In this document: piece after piece, positions 9,251 through 17,465 of the stretch
Numbering within the stretch: the first letter of the stretch is position 1
Layout: each line of letters opens with the position of its first letter
DNA from: Winogradskyella endarachnes
Lineage (GTDB): Bacteria; Bacteroidota; Bacteroidia; Flavobacteriales; Flavobacteriaceae
Direction: 5' to 3'
Length of the DNA: 64,000 nt
Assembly: GCF_009741275.1 (NCBI RefSeq)
Contig: NZ_WOWS01000005.1
Coordinates: forward strand, 229,675 to 293,674
The notes under the pieces: model-generated
Seen by the model: only the letters and a program-made list of their open reading frames with translations
What the model was told of the DNA's origin: nothing
Database searches by the model: none
Program-made: the position numbers and the translations under genes

Positions 9251-10198
9251 TTAAATACTTCTCGTATTTTCTCTAGTATTCTCTACTTTCTTTGTGTTTT
9301 GTTTACGCTTTTTAAGTTCATTTTCTTGTATAACTGATTTACCTTCTGTTGGCGCATCTCTGTAATATTGTATATAACCTCTTCCTGTAAACTCATATAA
9401 AGTGCCAGAATTTGGGTGAAACAATTCTATCTTGTTATCATTAATAACGCTCAGTTCAAAGAATTCATTGTCAAAGAAATCATAATCTAATGTTAATGTT
9501 TTTAGGTACATATTACCAGAAACATTACCTACGCCATAATCACCTATAAAATCCCAAAATATATTATCTGGATTATAAATATTTACATCTTGAGAGCTTC
9601 TAAATGTATCATCATTTCCACCAGATAAAAACTGTAGGTAATTCTCATTATCAAAATCATTTAATGCTCCATAATTACTTGTATATGTTTTTTCCCAAGC
9701 TTCGTATTCTTGCAAGAAATAATGAATATTATCGTAAAACACGTAATCATAATCAAAATTAGAACGCTGATATCCATGCAAAAAATAAGAGGTATCATTA
9801 AAAGGATTATATAATTCTAAGGTATTATTATCTAATTGATAAACATCAAAACTATCATAACCATCTATAATATGATTTACATCTAATATCATATCATAAG
9901 CATTATAAGTACCAATTTGAACTCCGTAACCATTACCTTGGCTACCAATAATACCAACTAAGTTATTATTAGCATACATAATGCCGTTATTAAATGATAC
10001 CGTAAATGCTATTTGCAAAAAAGGTGTTTCTCCATAACCTTGAGTTTCATTAATATCTACATACCATAAATCATAAGAATTTAATAACTGATTTAATGAG
10101 ATGTTTGGTTCATCATTATAATGTACTTCTTCTACATAACAAGATGTAAACAATGTGGCAACAAGAGCAAATCCTAATAGTAGTTTTAAAATTTTCAT
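9251..10198 (-). CDS. uncharacterised lipoprotein
   Basis: 315 residues. Signal peptide with lipobox LFTSC (lipidated Cys20), then an acidic, Tyr/Asn-rich, probably all-beta region rich in short paired segments such as YDYVFYDNIHYFLQEYEAWEKTY. The C-terminal tail from about residue 290 is charged (KKRKQNTKK). No catalytic motif is recognised. I recall similar flavobacterial proteins being labelled as a nucleotide adenylyltransferase in annotations; nothing in this sequence supports such an activity. Monocistronic, with a hairpin terminator. Confidence 0.75.
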   Translation of the reverse strand: MKILKLLLGFALVATLFTSCYVEEVHYNDEPNISLNQLLNSYDLWYVDINETQGYGETPFLQIAFTVSFNNGIMYANNNLVGIIGSQGNGYGVQIGTYNAYDMILDVNHIIDGYDSFDVYQLDNNTLELYNPFNDTSYFLHGYQRSNFDYDYVFYDNIHYFLQEYEAWEKTYTSNYGALNDFDNENYLQFLSGGNDDTFRSSQDVNIYNPDNIFWDFIGDYGVGNVSGNMYLKTLTLDYDFFDNEFFELSVINDNKIELFHPNSGTLYEFTGRGYIQYYRDAPTEGKSVIQENELKKRKQNTKKVENTRENTRSI

Positions 10199-10356
10199 AA
10201 TCTAACGGTTTTAAGGTTATATGACGTTTAGATTCAAAAGACGTGCCAAAATTCTATTAATATGGTATCCAAAATTAGTATCAATGCTTCCAATAAGAAC
10301 GATTTTTAAAAAGAAAATGATTCATTTGTAATGTTCAATCCTTTTAAAACTCTATT

Positions 10357-12078
10357 ATGAAAAACAAAATTACATTATTCTGCATCTCCTTATGCTTTAC
10401 AGTTTTTTCAACAGCTCAAACACTCGAGTGGCATCAACACTTTGGAAACTATTCTGAAGATGTTATGTTAGCTGTTGATACAGATCATAACGATAATACG
10501 TATACAACTGGATATTTTGGAGAACTTACAGCTTTTGATAACATTACATTAACTGGCTTAGGTTTTTTTAATGGATTTGTTACAAAAACGGATAGTAATG
10601 GCAATGTTTTATGGGCAAAAACTTTATCACAGCCGAATGATGGTGATATTGATCCAAATCATTCCGTAATTCCAAAAAGTATTTCTGTAGATTTAAACGG
10701 CAATGTAATTGTCGTAGGTTATTTTGATGCCGGAGATTTTGATGCCAATCCTGGTGCAGGAGAATATATTCTAAGCTCTACGAATTATGAAATGTTCATT
10801 GTTAAATTAGATACTGATGGTAACTTTCTTTGGGCGACATCCTTTGGGGCAACAGATGACTCTTTTGAGAGTATATCTGATGTTGGTACAGACAGTAATG
10901 GTGATATTTACGTAACCGGATTTTATAATAGCACAATATCAATTGCACATCCAGCAGGAACTTCGTCTATAACAAGTAGTGGTTTCTCAGATATTTTTGT
11001 TTTTAAATATGCTTCTGACGGTTATTACCTATGGATGTATAGTGCAGGTGGTACAGACTTTGACTTAGGTATGAGCATCGATGTAACACCATCTGGTGAT
11101 TCTTATATTACTGGACAATATAGAGAAACATCTACGTTTTATACACCTATGTTTGGCACAGAGTCTATTACACTTAGTACCACTCCAAATTATCGCGGTT
11201 TATTCGCTCTTAAGTTAGATACATGGGGTAATTATCAAAACGCCATAAAAGTTGGTGAAGCTCAATCTGAATGTATCGGAACTGCAATTGCTGTTGACAA
11301 TAACAATAATGCGTATGTAACCGGTTATTATGGTGGTATTTTAATATCTAATGAAGGCACCTCAGACCAATTTTCTATTGATTCTGATAGCAATTATGAG
11401 GCTTTTGTAGCTAAAGTTGACTTTACTAATAGCAATACATCTTGGATTAATGAGATTGACGGAGGTCCTGATTCAATTTTTGGTTACGGTATAGATATAG
11501 ATTCTAATAACACTATTTATGCTACTGGCTTCTTTAGTTCAACACTAACCGTAGGTAACTATACTCTAAATAAACAAACAACCCATGTTTTTGACAGTTA
11601 TTTAGTAAAAATGAATAGTGCTGGAGAATTTTCAGGAGGCTATCAATTTGGCGCATTAAATGCTGTAGAGTCACAACCTGTAACGGTAGATTCTAATGAT
11701 AATATAATTATTGCTGGCTCATTTAGAGAAACTGCAAACATAAGTCCTTTTGCTTCCGAGACTATACAAATAACCTCTTCTGGTTTTAGAGACAACTACC
11801 TCTTTAAAATTGCTAGCAACTCCCTATTAAATATTGCCGATAATAATTTTGACGAATCAATAAGAATATATCCAAACCCAGTAAAAGATATTCTTAACAT
11901 CTCTAGCCAAGAGCCATTACAATCCGAAAACTATACGATTTTTGACATCAATGGCAAATCTATGTTGACTGGTATTGTAAATTTTAATAATCAAATTAAT
12001 ATCAGTCATTTAAACAGTGGATTTTATTTCTTAGTGTTAAACGGAAGTTCTGAAAGATTGAAAATATTAAAGAAATAA
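10357..12078 (+). CDS. secreted SBBP-type repeat protein with T9SS type A sorting domain
   Basis: 573 residues with a signal peptide ending CFTVFSTAQ. The body consists of about seven repeats around G-N-x-Y-V-T-G-x-F/Y (for example NNAYVTGYYGG, GDIYVTGFYNS, NTIYATGFFSS), typical of SBBP-type beta-propeller blades. The last 75 residues (IRIYPNPVKDILNIS ... GFYFLVLNGSSERLKILKK) are a type A C-terminal domain of the type IX secretion system, so the protein should cross the outer membrane and be released or attached at the surface. Function unknown. It lies just upstream of a membrane AraC regulator. Confidence 0.85.
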   Translation: MKNKITLFCISLCFTVFSTAQTLEWHQHFGNYSEDVMLAVDTDHNDNTYTTGYFGELTAFDNITLTGLGFFNGFVTKTDSNGNVLWAKTLSQPNDGDIDPNHSVIPKSISVDLNGNVIVVGYFDAGDFDANPGAGEYILSSTNYEMFIVKLDTDGNFLWATSFGATDDSFESISDVGTDSNGDIYVTGFYNSTISIAHPAGTSSITSSGFSDIFVFKYASDGYYLWMYSAGGTDFDLGMSIDVTPSGDSYITGQYRETSTFYTPMFGTESITLSTTPNYRGLFALKLDTWGNYQNAIKVGEAQSECIGTAIAVDNNNNAYVTGYYGGILISNEGTSDQFSIDSDSNYEAFVAKVDFTNSNTSWINEIDGGPDSIFGYGIDIDSNNTIYATGFFSSTLTVGNYTLNKQTTHVFDSYLVKMNSAGEFSGGYQFGALNAVESQPVTVDSNDNIIIAGSFRETANISPFASETIQITSSGFRDNYLFKIASNSLLNIADNNFDESIRIYPNPVKDILNISSQEPLQSENYTIFDINGKSMLTGIVNFNNQINISHLNSGFYFLVLNGSSERLKILKK

Positions 12079-12146
12079 TTAGGTAAATTAAGACATTCCT
12101 GCGTTAAATTTTTGGAATCAGTACATAACCTTTCTATATTCGGCAT

Positions 12147-13340
12147 ATGGATAGATGGGAAATGTTTATCGATTTCTTTTTAATCGCCGGAATGTCATTC
12201 TTAGCGTTCTTAATTCTTGTTCTTATAAAATCGAAGGTTCATTTTTCAAAAACTATTCTGAACATCTTTTTTATAAACGCTTTCTTTTTTTTACTCTATT
12301 ATTATTCCTATTTGCATAAAATTAGAATTACAGGAGGTATCGCCATACTCTTTGGGCATGGTGTAGGCTATCTGCTTGGACCTTCTTTTCTATATCTCGT
12401 TAAATCTTTAGTGTTTTCTAAAGAAAAAATCTTACGACCCTATCTTAAGAGTCTCATTCCTTTTACTATTGTTTTTGTGTTATGTAATATACCTTTATGT
12501 ATTGCAATGACTACAGATTATTTAGATAGTTATCATAAAGTCTACATAACTTTGGAGATTCCTTTCAACATTTTAGAAAACTTTTTTATTATTTATTACA
12601 TTTTTAAAACCCTACAGTTTTTAAATCGTTTAAGGATTTCAATTCAAGAAAATTACGCCAATCTATCGTCACAAAATCTGCAATGGTACAAACATTTTAT
12701 TATTGGATTTTTAATAATTGTTATTATAGATTCATTACTCAGCGTCTATGAGCTGTTTTTCACTGTAGATTTATGGAATATAGGTACGATTATCGCATTT
12801 ATGCTATTCTTTCTTTATCTCTACTTAGGTTACAAAGGCCTTTATCAATCACAAATTCTCATACCAAGTTTTTTACTAGATCAATTAGATGAAACAAAAT
12901 CAACACTCAACGAGTCTAATTTAGTAACAGATCAGAACACACAGAAAGAAAAAACAATCGTTAGGCAGCTCGACAGTTTAAAACCACAAGAAATTGAAAA
13001 ACTAAAGCGAAAATTAGAATATTTGTTAAAAGAAGATAAAGTATATCTCAATGAAGATCTTAATCTCACTCAGCTTTCAGAATACATGAATATTTCTAAC
13101 AAAAAGTTATCTGAACTCTTAAACCATTATTTAAATACCAGTTTTTACGATTTAATAAACGACTACCGAATAAACACCATAAAAGAACGTTTAGAAAACG
13201 GAGATGCCGAAAAATTTACAATTATATCTATAGCCTATGATGCTGGTTTTAAGTCTAAAGCAAGTTTTTATAGAATCTTTAAACAGAAAGAAGGTATTTC
13301 CCCATCGTGCTACAATAAAAAATTTCAGCAAGTATCTTAA
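12147..13340 (+). CDS. membrane-bound AraC-family transcriptional regulator
   Basis: 397 residues. About seven hydrophobic segments fill the first 230 residues, a short linker follows, then a C-terminal AraC-type double helix-turn-helix from about residue 290 (LTQLSEYMNISNKKLSELLN and a second helix pair near SIAYDAGFKSKASFYRIFK). This layout, a 7TM sensor fused to AraC, is common in Bacteroidota. The ligand and targets are unknown; the exported propeller protein 68 bases upstream is a possible target. Confidence 0.85.
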   Translation: MDRWEMFIDFFLIAGMSFLAFLILVLIKSKVHFSKTILNIFFINAFFFLLYYYSYLHKIRITGGIAILFGHGVGYLLGPSFLYLVKSLVFSKEKILRPYLKSLIPFTIVFVLCNIPLCIAMTTDYLDSYHKVYITLEIPFNILENFFIIYYIFKTLQFLNRLRISIQENYANLSSQNLQWYKHFIIGFLIIVIIDSLLSVYELFFTVDLWNIGTIIAFMLFFLYLYLGYKGLYQSQILIPSFLLDQLDETKSTLNESNLVTDQNTQKEKTIVRQLDSLKPQEIEKLKRKLEYLLKEDKVYLNEDLNLTQLSEYMNISNKKLSELLNHYLNTSFYDLINDYRINTIKERLENGDAEKFTIISIAYDAGFKSKASFYRIFKQKEGISPSCYNKKFQQVS

Positions 13341-13435
13341 TTTCCTAAGGGTTTTGGTGTCAACACTTCGTTCTCTAAAAACTACATTTTGCTTTATTTT
13401 GATTATTTTTGATATTGAAAATTGATAAAATCACT

Positions 13436-14437
13436 ATGAGTGACACTGTAAAATATGCTGTTTTTGGTGCTGGGAGTTGGGCAACTGCCATTGTAAAAAT
13501 GCTTTGCGAAAATCAAAATGAGATTGGTTGGTATATGCGCAGCGTTTATGCTAAAGAGCATATCTTAAAAGAAAAACATAACCCAAGTTATTTAAGTTCT
13601 GTTGAGTTTCATACAGAGCAACTAAAACTTAGCAACGATATTAACGAAATCGCAGAATGGGCAGATGTACTTATTTTTGTGATTCCTTCTGCTTTTATCC
13701 ATGGTGAATTAGAAAAACTTACGACAGATATTAGCCAAAAAACAATTGTATCTGCTGTAAAAGGTATTATGCCAGAAACAGGAAAATTAGTTGGTGAACA
13801 TTTTCATGATGAATATAATATACCTTTTGAAAACATCGCTGTTATTGCAGGACCTTGCCATGCAGAAGAAGTTGCTTTAGAGCGTTTATCTTATTTAACT
13901 ATTGCTTGTGATGATATTAAGAAAGCACAAGCTATTGCAGATAGTTTATCTAGTGATTACATTAAAACTAAAACTAGTGATGATGTAATTGGTATAGAAT
14001 ACGCTGTAATGTTAAAAAACATTTACGCTATTGCTGCCGGAATTGCACATGGTTTAGGTTATGGTGATAATTTTCAGAGTGTATTGATGAGTAATTCTAT
14101 TCGAGAAATGAAACGCTTTATCAAAAAAATGCATAAGATGAAACGTAACATTAATAACTCCGCTTACTTAGGTGATTTATTAGTGACTGGTTATTCTATT
14201 TTTTCTCGAAACCGCATGTTCGGAAACATGATTGGTAAAGGCTACACTGTAAAATCTGCACAAATGGAAATGAATATGATTGCAGAAGGCTATTATGCTA
14301 CCAAAAGTGCTCATTTATTAAACCGAAAGAATAAAAAGAAAACTCAATTACCAATTATAAACGCGGTTTATGATATTTTATATGAAAATAAAAACCCTAA
14401 AAAAGTCTTCGGAAAATTGATTGATAAACTTAATTAG
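13436..14437 (+). CDS. gpsA: NAD(P)H-dependent glycerol-3-phosphate dehydrogenase
   Basis: Reduces dihydroxyacetone phosphate to sn-glycerol 3-phosphate for phospholipid synthesis. The N-terminal dinucleotide fold has VFGAGSWATA; further motifs are VIAGPCHAEEVA and the catalytic Lys in EYAVMLKNIYAIAAGIAHGLGYG. I use the ATG at 13436 (MSDTVKYAVFG) because the glycine motif then falls at the usual distance from the N-terminus; the frame is open upstream to 13409. 333 residues, normal for the family. Confidence 0.93.
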   Translation: MSDTVKYAVFGAGSWATAIVKMLCENQNEIGWYMRSVYAKEHILKEKHNPSYLSSVEFHTEQLKLSNDINEIAEWADVLIFVIPSAFIHGELEKLTTDISQKTIVSAVKGIMPETGKLVGEHFHDEYNIPFENIAVIAGPCHAEEVALERLSYLTIACDDIKKAQAIADSLSSDYIKTKTSDDVIGIEYAVMLKNIYAIAAGIAHGLGYGDNFQSVLMSNSIREMKRFIKKMHKMKRNINNSAYLGDLLVTGYSIFSRNRMFGNMIGKGYTVKSAQMEMNMIAEGYYATKSAHLLNRKNKKKTQLPIINAVYDILYENKNPKKVFGKLIDKLN

Positions 14438-14489
14438 GTGAACTAAATATTGTATTAATATGCTATCAATAATTACATTAATTCAATCT

Positions 14490-14885
14490 TTACTTTACCA
14501 AAATCCCACGTAATTGCATTAAAGGTAAAGTCTGTAAAGCCTTTTCATTAATTGTATTTTTTCTAAACAAATAACTTTTATCAAACATTTGATTGCCTTC
14601 AAAAAAAGTAATTTTAAACTCGTTGTTAAGTTCTAAAACCTTCTCCTGCAGGTATTCAATTTTAGCATAGCTTCTTGCTGGTAGTTTTGCAATAGTATGT
14701 CTCATTAAAGGTGTTAATTTCTTATCGTTGTAACCTCTAGAAACTATAAGAACGGTTTCTAAATCATTGTCGCTATTGTTAATGATATAAGCATTCCAAT
14801 CTAATGTTTTGTATTCTATATGTTGCTCTTGCACTACGGCAACGTGTACATCTTTAACTTGAGGTATATTGATATCTTTTTTCAT
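14490..14885 (-). CDS. conserved hypothetical protein downstream of pheS
   Basis: 131 residues, soluble, no signal peptide. The sequence (WNAYIINNSDNDLETVLIVSRGY and LPARSYAKIEYLQEKVLELNNEF) suggests a small beta-sandwich. I do not recognise a named family. It lies 77 bases downstream of pheS on the same strand and is probably cotranscribed, but a role in translation is not evident. Confidence 0.75.
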   Translation of the reverse strand: MKKDINIPQVKDVHVAVVQEQHIEYKTLDWNAYIINNSDNDLETVLIVSRGYNDKKLTPLMRHTIAKLPARSYAKIEYLQEKVLELNNEFKITFFEGNQMFDKSYLFRKNTINEKALQTLPLMQLRGILVK

Positions 14886-14962
14886 TACACGTATAAACCT
14901 TTCTAATAGTCAAACCTTAAAAAATCATATTTGGTTCTTTTTTAACAACTAAAGCTTAGCTA

Positions 14963-15982
14963 TTAAAGTGCACTTTTAAACTGCTCTAAGAACCTAACAT
15001 CGTTTTCACTTAATAATCTAATATCACTTATTTGATTAAGTAGCATTGCTATTCTATCGATTCCCATACCAAATGCAAAACCAGAGTATTCTTTAGAGTC
15101 GATACCACAGTTTTCTAGCACGTTTGGATCAACCATACCACAACCCATAATCTCTAACCAACCTGTTCCTTTAGTGATTTTATAATCGGTTTCGGTTTCC
15201 AATCCCCAATATACATCTACTTCTGCACTAGGTTCTGTAAACGGAAAGTAAGATGGGCGCAATCTAATCTTAGATTTACCAAACATCTCTGTTGTAAAAT
15301 ATTGAAGTGTTTGTTTTAAATCTGCAAAGCTTACATCTTTATCAATGTATAATCCTTCTACTTGGTGAAAGAAACAATGTGAACGTGCAGAAATAGCTTC
15401 ATTACGATATACGCGACCAGGAGAAATTGTTCTAATTGGAGGTTTATTATTTTCCATGTAACGCACTTGTACAGAACTTGTATGAGTACGCAATAAAATA
15501 TCTGGATCTGTTTGAATGAAGAAGGTATCTTGCATATCTCTTGCTGGATGATATTCTGGCAAGTTTAAGGCTGTAAAATTATGCCAATCGTCTTCAATTT
15601 CTGGTCCTTCACTTACGTTAAACCCAATACGAGAAAAGATATCTATAATTTCATTTTTTACAATAGAAATCGGGTGACGAGCACCAATGGCTATTGGTTC
15701 TCCTGGTCGAGATAAATCACCGTAAATTCCTTTTTCTTCTTCTTGACTCTCTAAAGCTTCTTTTAAAGCGTTAACTTTATCTTCAGCTGTTTTTTTAAGC
15801 TGGTTAATTGTTTGGCCAAACTCTTTCTTTTGGTCGTTTGCTACATTTTTAAACTCAGCAAAATAGTCTTTTAATAGTCCTTTAGACCCTAAATACTTAA
15901 TTCTAAAAGCCTCAACCTCTTCTTTAGATTGTGCTGTAAAAGCTTCTGCTTCTGCTATGAGTTCTTTTATCTTATCTATCAT
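14963..15982 (-). CDS. pheS: phenylalanine-tRNA ligase alpha subunit
   Basis: Catalytic subunit of the PheST heterotetramer, which charges tRNA-Phe. N-terminal coiled coil (about 1-90), then the class II synthetase core: motif 2 region CFFHQVEGLYID, SYFPFTEPSAEVDV, and motif 3 GFAFGMGIDRIAMLL. 339 residues, full length. The beta-subunit gene pheT is not adjacent here. A TAAATTTG element lies 23 bases upstream of the ATG. Confidence 0.97.
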   Translation of the reverse strand: MIDKIKELIAEAEAFTAQSKEEVEAFRIKYLGSKGLLKDYFAEFKNVANDQKKEFGQTINQLKKTAEDKVNALKEALESQEEEKGIYGDLSRPGEPIAIGARHPISIVKNEIIDIFSRIGFNVSEGPEIEDDWHNFTALNLPEYHPARDMQDTFFIQTDPDILLRTHTSSVQVRYMENNKPPIRTISPGRVYRNEAISARSHCFFHQVEGLYIDKDVSFADLKQTLQYFTTEMFGKSKIRLRPSYFPFTEPSAEVDVYWGLETETDYKITKGTGWLEIMGCGMVDPNVLENCGIDSKEYSGFAFGMGIDRIAMLLNQISDIRLLSENDVRFLEQFKSAL

Positions 15983-16004
15983 GATTTCTATTCAAAAACG
16001 AGTG

Positions 16005-16012
16005 CAAATTTA
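16005..16012 (-). promoter_or_regulatory. -7 element of the pheS promoter
   Basis: TAAATTTG on the minus strand matches TAnnTTTG, giving a predicted leader of about 19 bases. No clear TTG at -33. Confidence 0.45.
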
Positions 16013-16052
16013 GTTCTTTTTTACGAGTTATAGTAGTGGAGAGTATTAGAAA

Positions 16053-16409
16053 CTAGTCTATATATTTAGTTTCTACAAAATAATTTACAATAGCTTCTTT
16101 CATTAACACACTTTGCTCACCTGCTTTAAGATGTGGTAATTGCGCTAACACTTTGTAATGTGGCCAACCGTCTTCATCTACAAAATCAAATTCATAAAAC
16201 CCATAAGGTTCTAAAACTTTACAAATTGCAATATGCATTAAATCTAGTTTATGGTCTTTTTTGTATTCGCGATGTAACTGACCAAGTTCTTGTACACCTA
16301 TTAAATAAATTATAGCATCTAAATCTAAAGTATCTCCATCTGCAAACTGATTAGAGAGTTTCTCTACTACTAATTTCCAACGTTCTTTTAATTGTTCATC
16401 TCTTGCCAT
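16053..16409 (-). CDS. conserved hypothetical protein upstream of pheS
   Basis: About 118 residues, cytoplasmic, rich in helices (LKERWKLVVEKLSNQF, LDLDAIIYLIGVQELGQLH). No family recognised beyond its apparent conservation next to pheS in flavobacteria. ATG at 16409 (MARDEQ) chosen over a GTG two codons earlier. A -7 element lies between this gene and pheS, so they may be separate transcripts. Confidence 0.75.
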   Translation of the reverse strand: MARDEQLKERWKLVVEKLSNQFADGDTLDLDAIIYLIGVQELGQLHREYKKDHKLDLMHIAICKVLEPYGFYEFDFVDEDGWPHYKVLAQLPHLKAGEQSVLMKEAIVNYFVETKYID

Positions 16410-16555
16410 AGTCACTGCCCTAATAAACGGAATATATTTACTATGTATTCCTAATTATAAAAATTCAAAGTTAATAAACTAATGCATCTCCAAGGTTATA
16501 ATGTCTTAAAATTGATGCATTGATTAATATAAAATTTCAACTTAAAAAAATCATG

Positions 16556-16563
16556 TATTTTTG
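16556..16563 (+). promoter_or_regulatory. -7 element upstream of the CvpA-like gene
   Basis: TATTTTTG matches TAnnTTTG and leaves a leader of about 14 bases before the ATG at 16581. No convincing -33 TTG. Confidence 0.45.
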
Positions 16564-16580
16564 TCTTAAACACTTACACC

Positions 16581-17099
16581 ATGAGTATTATTGATATTGT
16601 TTTGGCTGCCCTTTTATTATTTGGATTTATTAGAGGAATCTTTAAAGGGCTTTTTGTAGAAGTTGCATCTTTAGTTGCATTAGTTTTAGGTGTTTATGGT
16701 GCTATCCATTTCAGTGGTTTTGCTGCCGGATTTTTAGAACCAAAAGTAGATTGGAATGAAAAAACAATTAATATCGTTGCCTTTGCCATTACTTTTGTGG
16801 TGATTGTTTTAGCCATTGGCTTAGCAGGTAAAGCACTTACTAAACTCGCAGATTTTGCGGCGCTTGGCATTATTAATAAATTGGCTGGTGGTGTTTTTGG
16901 GGCTTTAAAAATAGGAATGATTTTAAGTGTGCTTCTCATTGTTTTTGATAAAATGAACAACACGTTACCTTTTATGGAGCAAGAAGATCTGGAAGAAAGT
17001 ATGCTTTATAAGCCTGTAAAATCTTTGGCACCTATGATATTTCCTACTATTATTAAATCTGAAGAAGAACCAATTATAAGAGAACCTTCTGAGGTTTAA
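16581..17099 (+). CDS. CvpA-family membrane protein
   Basis: 172 residues with four hydrophobic segments in the first 120 residues, beginning MSIIDIVLAALLLFGFIRG, the CvpA/colicin V production pattern, with the glycine-rich IINKLAGGVFGALKIGMIL. Family members are linked to envelope homeostasis. The acidic C-terminal tail (SEEEPIIREPSEV) is cytosolic. The last four bases overlap the stop of the convergent gene at 17096. Confidence 0.85.
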   Translation: MSIIDIVLAALLLFGFIRGIFKGLFVEVASLVALVLGVYGAIHFSGFAAGFLEPKVDWNEKTINIVAFAITFVVIVLAIGLAGKALTKLADFAALGIINKLAGGVFGALKIGMILSVLLIVFDKMNNTLPFMEQEDLEESMLYKPVKSLAPMIFPTIIKSEEEPIIREPSEV

Positions 17100-17449
17100 T
17101 TTAAAATCACCATAGCATCAATATCCTCTACTTTTAAATAGGTTTCAAAAACACTATAACTGTTGCAAAACAAATATTTTAACTCACTTATCTCTTGTCT
17201 ATTAAACATTAAAACCAAGTTAGATTGCAATGATGGTATTGGTATTTTACGCTTAAGATCAGCATCTGCATATCTGTCTTCCCAGTAATCAGGTTCAATA
17301 TTTAATAGGTAATTTTTAAACTGCTCATACTGTTTTACAGTAAACTCAAAGTAAATATTGTTATATTCTAAATGATATACGTTACAGTTTTTACAGATGG
17401 ATAATTCGCCATTACTCACTTTAGAAATTGTTTTTATTGAATTACACAT
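17096..17449 (-). CDS. small CxxC protein, DUF6686-like, end of heme-locus operon
   Basis: 117 residues, no signal peptide. Near the N-terminus ICKNCNVYHLEYNN has a CxxC pair; Cys2 and Cys113-region residues do not form an obvious second pair, though a Cys lies in the LFCNSYSVFETYL segment. Probably a small cytoplasmic metal-binding protein. The name DUF6686 is from memory of similar flavobacterial sequences and is moderately sure. It starts 16 bases downstream of the PepSY fusion gene, so it is the last gene of the minus-strand iron/heme operon. Its stop overlaps the convergent CvpA-like gene by four bases, leaving no room for a terminator. Confidence 0.7.
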   Translation of the reverse strand: MCNSIKTISKVSNGELSICKNCNVYHLEYNNIYFEFTVKQYEQFKNYLLNIEPDYWEDRYADADLKRKIPIPSLQSNLVLMFNRQEISELKYLFCNSYSVFETYLKVEDIDAMVILN

Positions 17450-17465
17450 AGTCTCTGTTTTTAGG

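Noticed and set aside
13237..13425. ORF overlapping the 3' end of the AraC regulator gene
   Set aside because: It lies in another frame of the well-supported helix-turn-helix region and has no independent support.
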